DNA of 64,000 bases from positions 1 through 64,000 of the forward strand of contig CACWYC010000003.1 in assembly GCA_902765025.1 (NCBI GenBank), in the 5' to 3' direction. Positions 60,902-64,000 of this stretch are shown piece after piece. The stretch is from Oscillospiraceae bacterium (GTDB lineage Bacteria; Bacillota; Clostridia; Oscillospirales; Oscillospiraceae). The first letter of the stretch is position 1. Each line of letters opens with the position of its first letter. The notes below the pieces were generated by a model. The model was not told the origin of the DNA and did not search any database. It worked only from the letters and a program-made list of their open reading frames with translations. Made by a program: the position numbers and the translations under genes.

Positions 60902-62206
60902 ATGAACAAACAGAATAAGATCAACCTGCTGGGCACCGTTGGCATGCTCATGTCGGCCGTCATGATGGTGGTCATGAGCTCCTACGCATGGATGACCGCC
61001 TCCACTAGCCCGGTGGCGGAGGGTGTGCAGGTGATGGTGGGCGGCGGCAATACCATCATGCTGGCCGCCGACGTGGTGGACGAAAACGGCGTCCATCACC
61101 CGGACACTTTCTCTGCGGATTTGAACCTCAGCCAGTTGGTGGATCTGTCGGCGCTGAGCAAGCTGCAGCCCGTCTCGACGGCGGATGGCCTGCGCTGGTA
61201 TATCCCGGAGTATTACTCCTCGGAGGACGAGGCGGTGCAGAATCATCTGGCCATGATCGGCGCGACAAAGCCGGTCTCCGAGTTCACGGAGGACGACTCT
61301 CTGGTATACGCCGACAGTTGTATTCGCAGCGACAGCGATGATGATGCGGACGCCTCCGGGCGTTACCTCTATCTGGATTTCTGGGTCGTGTCCCCCGAAA
61401 AGGACTATGAGCTCCATGTGTCCTCCTCCGAGGAGCAGGGCCAGGGCAGCTTTGTGATCGGCTGGCAGGACGTGTCCTCCGACGATGCCGGCATGGAGCT
61501 GGTGGACGCCCCCGTGACAACGGCGGAGAGCATTCGTGTAGGTTTTCTGGTCAATCAGAACACCGCAGAGACCTCTGGATATGACGGCAAATATCCCGTT
61601 CTTCGCGGCATGTACCAGGAGCCGGGCCAGGCACTGGAAGACTTCTATTATGACTTGAATTCTTTTACCATTTATGAGCCCAACGGAGACGCTCACTCTG
61701 AAAACGAGGCATTAGACGGCAAGTATGTCACCACTTCGCCAATCGGCCGGCGGGATGGGGAACTTGGCCTTCTGAATATCAGTGACCGACTGTGTGTGCA
61801 GCTGAGCAACCTGTGGGACAGCAGCGCACAATCTGAGTTTGCGGCCTCTGTTATAGAGGCAAGGAATCATGGCGTGGAGGATACGCCTGAAGCTATGCGT
61901 GAGTATTTCTACATTACTCGCCTGCAAAAACAGGTTTCTCGCTATGTCAACACTGGAATGTTTATAACGGATACCGACCAGCTGTATCATGCCGGTGTGG
62001 AGAGGAACGGTGTTGTGACGGCGGATGTCAGTACATTACCTCGCTCCGGCGCCTCCAATACCCGCATTATCAAGTTGGAAAAAAATGTTCCCCAGCGCAT
62101 CCGGATGTTTATTTGGATGGAGGGGCAGGATATCGACTGTACAGGGAGCACCGGCATCTGCCAGCTGGCCATGAATATTGAGTTGGCCGGTGCGACAGTC
62201 AATTAA
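60902..62206 (+). CDS. SipW-cognate-type surface protein with WLEG domain (434 residues)
   Basis: A short N-terminus and hydrophobic segment (about 9-28) end MMVVMSSYAWMTASTSPVAE, matching the SipW-type signal of its neighbours. An acidic, beta-rich extracellular region follows. The C-terminal MFIWMEGQDIDCTGSTGICQ is shared with the proteins at 40306 and 55045. FTIYEPNGDAHSEN also resembles FFIYEPNCDRHVVQ of the 55045 protein, so those two are closer relatives. Lies between the ATPase pair and the second signal peptidase, whose start follows 7 bases after its stop. Confidence 0.68.
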   Translation: MNKQNKINLLGTVGMLMSAVMMVVMSSYAWMTASTSPVAEGVQVMVGGGNTIMLAADVVDENGVHHPDTFSADLNLSQLVDLSALSKLQPVSTADGLRWYIPEYYSSEDEAVQNHLAMIGATKPVSEFTEDDSLVYADSCIRSDSDDDADASGRYLYLDFWVVSPEKDYELHVSSSEEQGQGSFVIGWQDVSSDDAGMELVDAPVTTAESIRVGFLVNQNTAETSGYDGKYPVLRGMYQEPGQALEDFYYDLNSFTIYEPNGDAHSENEALDGKYVTTSPIGRRDGELGLLNISDRLCVQLSNLWDSSAQSEFAASVIEARNHGVEDTPEAMREYFYITRLQKQVSRYVNTGMFITDTDQLYHAGVERNGVVTADVSTLPRSGASNTRIIKLEKNVPQRIRMFIWMEGQDIDCTGSTGICQLAMNIELAGATVN

Positions 62207-62212
62207 TGGAGC

Positions 62213-62935
62213 ATGGAACAGGAAAAAGAACTTGCAATCGAACAAGAAGATACGTTGTTTCGCCCGGCCAACGTGATCAGCACCTGCCTTCTCTGCCTGG
62301 CGGTGAGCCTATGCCTGGTAATCAGCGCTCAGGTGGTGACCCGCGGCTATGCCGGCATCGCCGGATACAGCGTATTTCGCGTGGTGACCGGCAGCATGGA
62401 GCCAACGCTGCCGGTCAACTCCCTGGTGATCAGCCATCAAACGCCCATTGACAGTATTGCGCAGGGCGATATTGTGGTGTTTTATTCTCCCACAGGCATT
62501 GTGGGCCGCGACAGAATCGTTACCCACCGTGTGGTGTCTATACTGCATCAGGACGGTGTTACTGCTTTGGAGACCCGGGGCGATGCCAACCCGGTGGCGG
62601 ACAGCTACCTGATTGGCGAGCAGCGGCTGATTGGCAAAGTGGTGTGGTATACCGGTAGAGAAAGTGAGGGAGCCAGCGTGGTTGGGTTTATTGGAAGCGG
62701 GTTCGGCTTCATCGCGTGCATTGTGTTTCCCCTGCTGCTGCTTAGCGGCTTAATTTTGCGCGGCAGCATTACCTCTATTCGCCGCCAGCTGGCCGATGCC
62801 AGAGCGCTGGCCGACGCAGAGGAGGCATTCCAGGCTGAGAATGGTACCACCCTCAGCCAAGGCGAATATGAGGAGCTATATGAACGTGTCAAGGCAGAAG
62901 TTTTGGCAGAGTTAAAGGCGAAAGACCATGAATAA
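62213..62935 (+). CDS. Second SipW-like signal peptidase
   Basis: A 240-residue S26B-type peptidase. It has a membrane helix at about 20-42, Ser61 in RVVTGSMEPTLPVNSLV, His105 in DRIVTHRVVSI and Asp in ETRGDANPVAD. A second helix (about 158-182) and a shorter cytosolic helical tail (QLADARALADAEEAFQAENG) follow. It is diverged from the copy at 56242, so the two probably divide substrates. The next gene's ATG lies inside its last codons (ATGAATAA overlap), tying it to the protein that follows. Confidence 0.88.
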   Translation: MEQEKELAIEQEDTLFRPANVISTCLLCLAVSLCLVISAQVVTRGYAGIAGYSVFRVVTGSMEPTLPVNSLVISHQTPIDSIAQGDIVVFYSPTGIVGRDRIVTHRVVSILHQDGVTALETRGDANPVADSYLIGEQRLIGKVVWYTGRESEGASVVGFIGSGFGFIACIVFPLLLLSGLILRGSITSIRRQLADARALADAEEAFQAENGTTLSQGEYEELYERVKAEVLAELKAKDHE

Positions 62936-64000
62936 TAAAGAAAAAACCTTACCCGCCTTTTTTCGCAAGGGCTTATATAAAAAGGCGCTGGCAGCTGTCG
63001 CAGTACTTGCCTTACTGGGGGTGCTGCTGTACTCCGCCTCAGTGGCCTGGTTCACAAATGTTGCGGAGATTGAGGGCATGGCCTTCGAGACAGAGAGCTG
63101 GAACTTTGACGGCACTGTCACGGTTCCCGATCAGGCGATTCGTGTGTCCCCCGGCAAAAACGGCTGCGCACAGCTGTCGGTGACCAATGAGAGCGACGTT
63201 ATTTGTGAGTTGGAAGTGGGCGTAGACAAATCCTCTATGTCACCTCAGCTGCAAAAGCGTATCTATTTTTACGTACCCACCCAGATTACCACCAATGAGG
63301 AGACGGTGGACCGTGTGTATTTGAGCCCGTATCAAGGCTATACCTATACCGTCATGCCCAAGACTACGCTGCTGCTTGACGAGGAATCGGCCGGTGATGT
63401 GCCGGTGTACTATGAGTGGACGTATGATGTGCTGGGCTATTATGTGTACGGTGCGCTGGCCCGGGAGAACGAGGAATACGTTCTTTTGGAGAACGACCTT
63501 ACCGACCCGCCCGTCTATCTCCGTCCGTTGGTCTACGATTACCGCAAGGCTACCTTTGACGATGATACCGGAGAGTTGTTGACAGTGGACGGCACAAAAA
63601 CAGCCCGTGAGTTTCTGAATGAAACTGCGTCTAAAGATGGCTATGCCGGCCTTGTGTCCACTGATGGCTTTTTTGGACGATACCACCCAATCAATGTCAA
63701 CAGTGAGGCGAACGGCAGGATAGTGGGCTTGTGGATGTATCTCTGTACGCGACAGGAGATCGAGGAGGCTACGGCCTTTGATACTCGCATCGGTACCTAT
63801 ATGTATCTTGCCGCCAATGAGGAAGCTGAGCGTATCGAGGCGGATGAGACCCAATTTGCAGACGTGCGCCAGCTGAATTATGGCGTGAAAATGTTGATTT
63901 CAGGCCGCAATACCAACTTGGATGCAGTGGAGGTGCCTGGAGCAGAGGCCCTGCAGGACAAGATCACCGCATTGTCAGCCGGCGATAGCGTTGCGCTAAA
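62928..64000 (+). CDS. SipW-cognate-type surface protein, partial at window end
   Basis: An open frame of 357 codons with no stop before the window ends. It has a basic lead (FFRKGLYKKA), hydrophobic segment 20-39 and SASVAWFTNVAEIEGMAFET, closest of all to classical TasA/CalY-type signals. TasA-like features continue: a beta-rich stretch with RVSPGKNGCAQLSVTNESDV, as in domains that describe a bounded, then substituted, Ig-like fold. It overlaps the second signal peptidase by 8 bases, the same pairing as sipW-tasA in Bacillus. The length and C-terminus are unknown. Confidence 0.72.
   Translation, partial: MNNKEKTLPAFFRKGLYKKALAAVAVLALLGVLLYSASVAWFTNVAEIEGMAFETESWNFDGTVTVPDQAIRVSPGKNGCAQLSVTNESDVICELEVGVDKSSMSPQLQKRIYFYVPTQITTNEETVDRVYLSPYQGYTYTVMPKTTLLLDEESAGDVPVYYEWTYDVLGYYVYGALARENEEYVLLENDLTDPPVYLRPLVYDYRKATFDDDTGELLTVDGTKTAREFLNETASKDGYAGLVSTDGFFGRYHPINVNSEANGRIVGLWMYLCTRQEIEEATAFDTRIGTYMYLAANEEAERIEADETQFADVRQLNYGVKMLISGRNTNLDAVEVPGAEALQDKITALSAGDSVAL

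Overview
The window is a 64 kb chromosomal segment from a high-GC, low-redundancy Firmicute, most probably a gut Clostridia of the Oscillospiraceae type. This is inferred from a Spo0A-family regulator, Gram-positive surface genes, sigma-A-like promoters, a glmS ribozyme and GC-rich CCGTAGGG repeats. No rRNA or tRNA gene, CRISPR array, transposase or integrase was recognised.

Layout. 1-9.3 kb is housekeeping. It has a trkA/yihY pair on the minus strand, a small HTH regulator, and an ~0.8 kb cluster of palindromic repeats. A glmS-type ribozyme then leads an operon glmM - hexapeptide acetyltransferase - nagB. A PqqD-like gene and a two-domain homocysteine methyltransferase/MTHFR gene follow on the minus strand. 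9.5-30 kb is a surface-polysaccharide locus read on the plus strand. It contains a DegT aminotransferase, VanZ, the initiating sugar transferase, several glycosyltransferases, LicD transferases with TagD-like cytidylyltransferases, a deacetylase, Wzy polymerase, Wzx flippase, and capE-capG-capF for UDP-N-acetyl-L-fucosamine. The middle (about 10.9-24.3 kb) is visibly AT-rich against GC-rich flanks and carries gene fragments, as expected of an exchanged serotype block. 30-34 kb is a loose stretch of hypothetical and decayed genes ending in a 738-residue protein with a DUF2325-like tail. 34-37.3 kb holds a Spo0A-like regulator with Glu in place of the phosphoacceptor Asp, a short-chain dehydrogenase with a decayed partial copy, and a DEDDh exonuclease.

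37.6-64 kb (running off the right end) is the most unusual part: one co-directional locus that looks like a surface fibre or matrix system. It encodes six or seven proteins with an N-terminal hydrophobic segment ending in AWF-like residues (SipW-cognate type). Three of these are large (657, 808 and 1,932 residues), with conserved ends and variable middles. It also encodes two SipW-like signal peptidases with cytosolic tails, an Lgt-like membrane protein, a BspA-type leucine-rich-repeat protein with a membrane anchor, and a degenerate HD-GYP/EAL protein. Alongside these lie a membrane-anchored McrB-like AAA+ ATPase and a McrC/DUF2357-like coiled-coil protein with no visible nuclease. I propose that the ATPase pair works with the signal peptidases in export or assembly of the fibre proteins, and that the degenerate c-di-GMP-type protein gates it. 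This is a hypothesis from gene order and domain content only.
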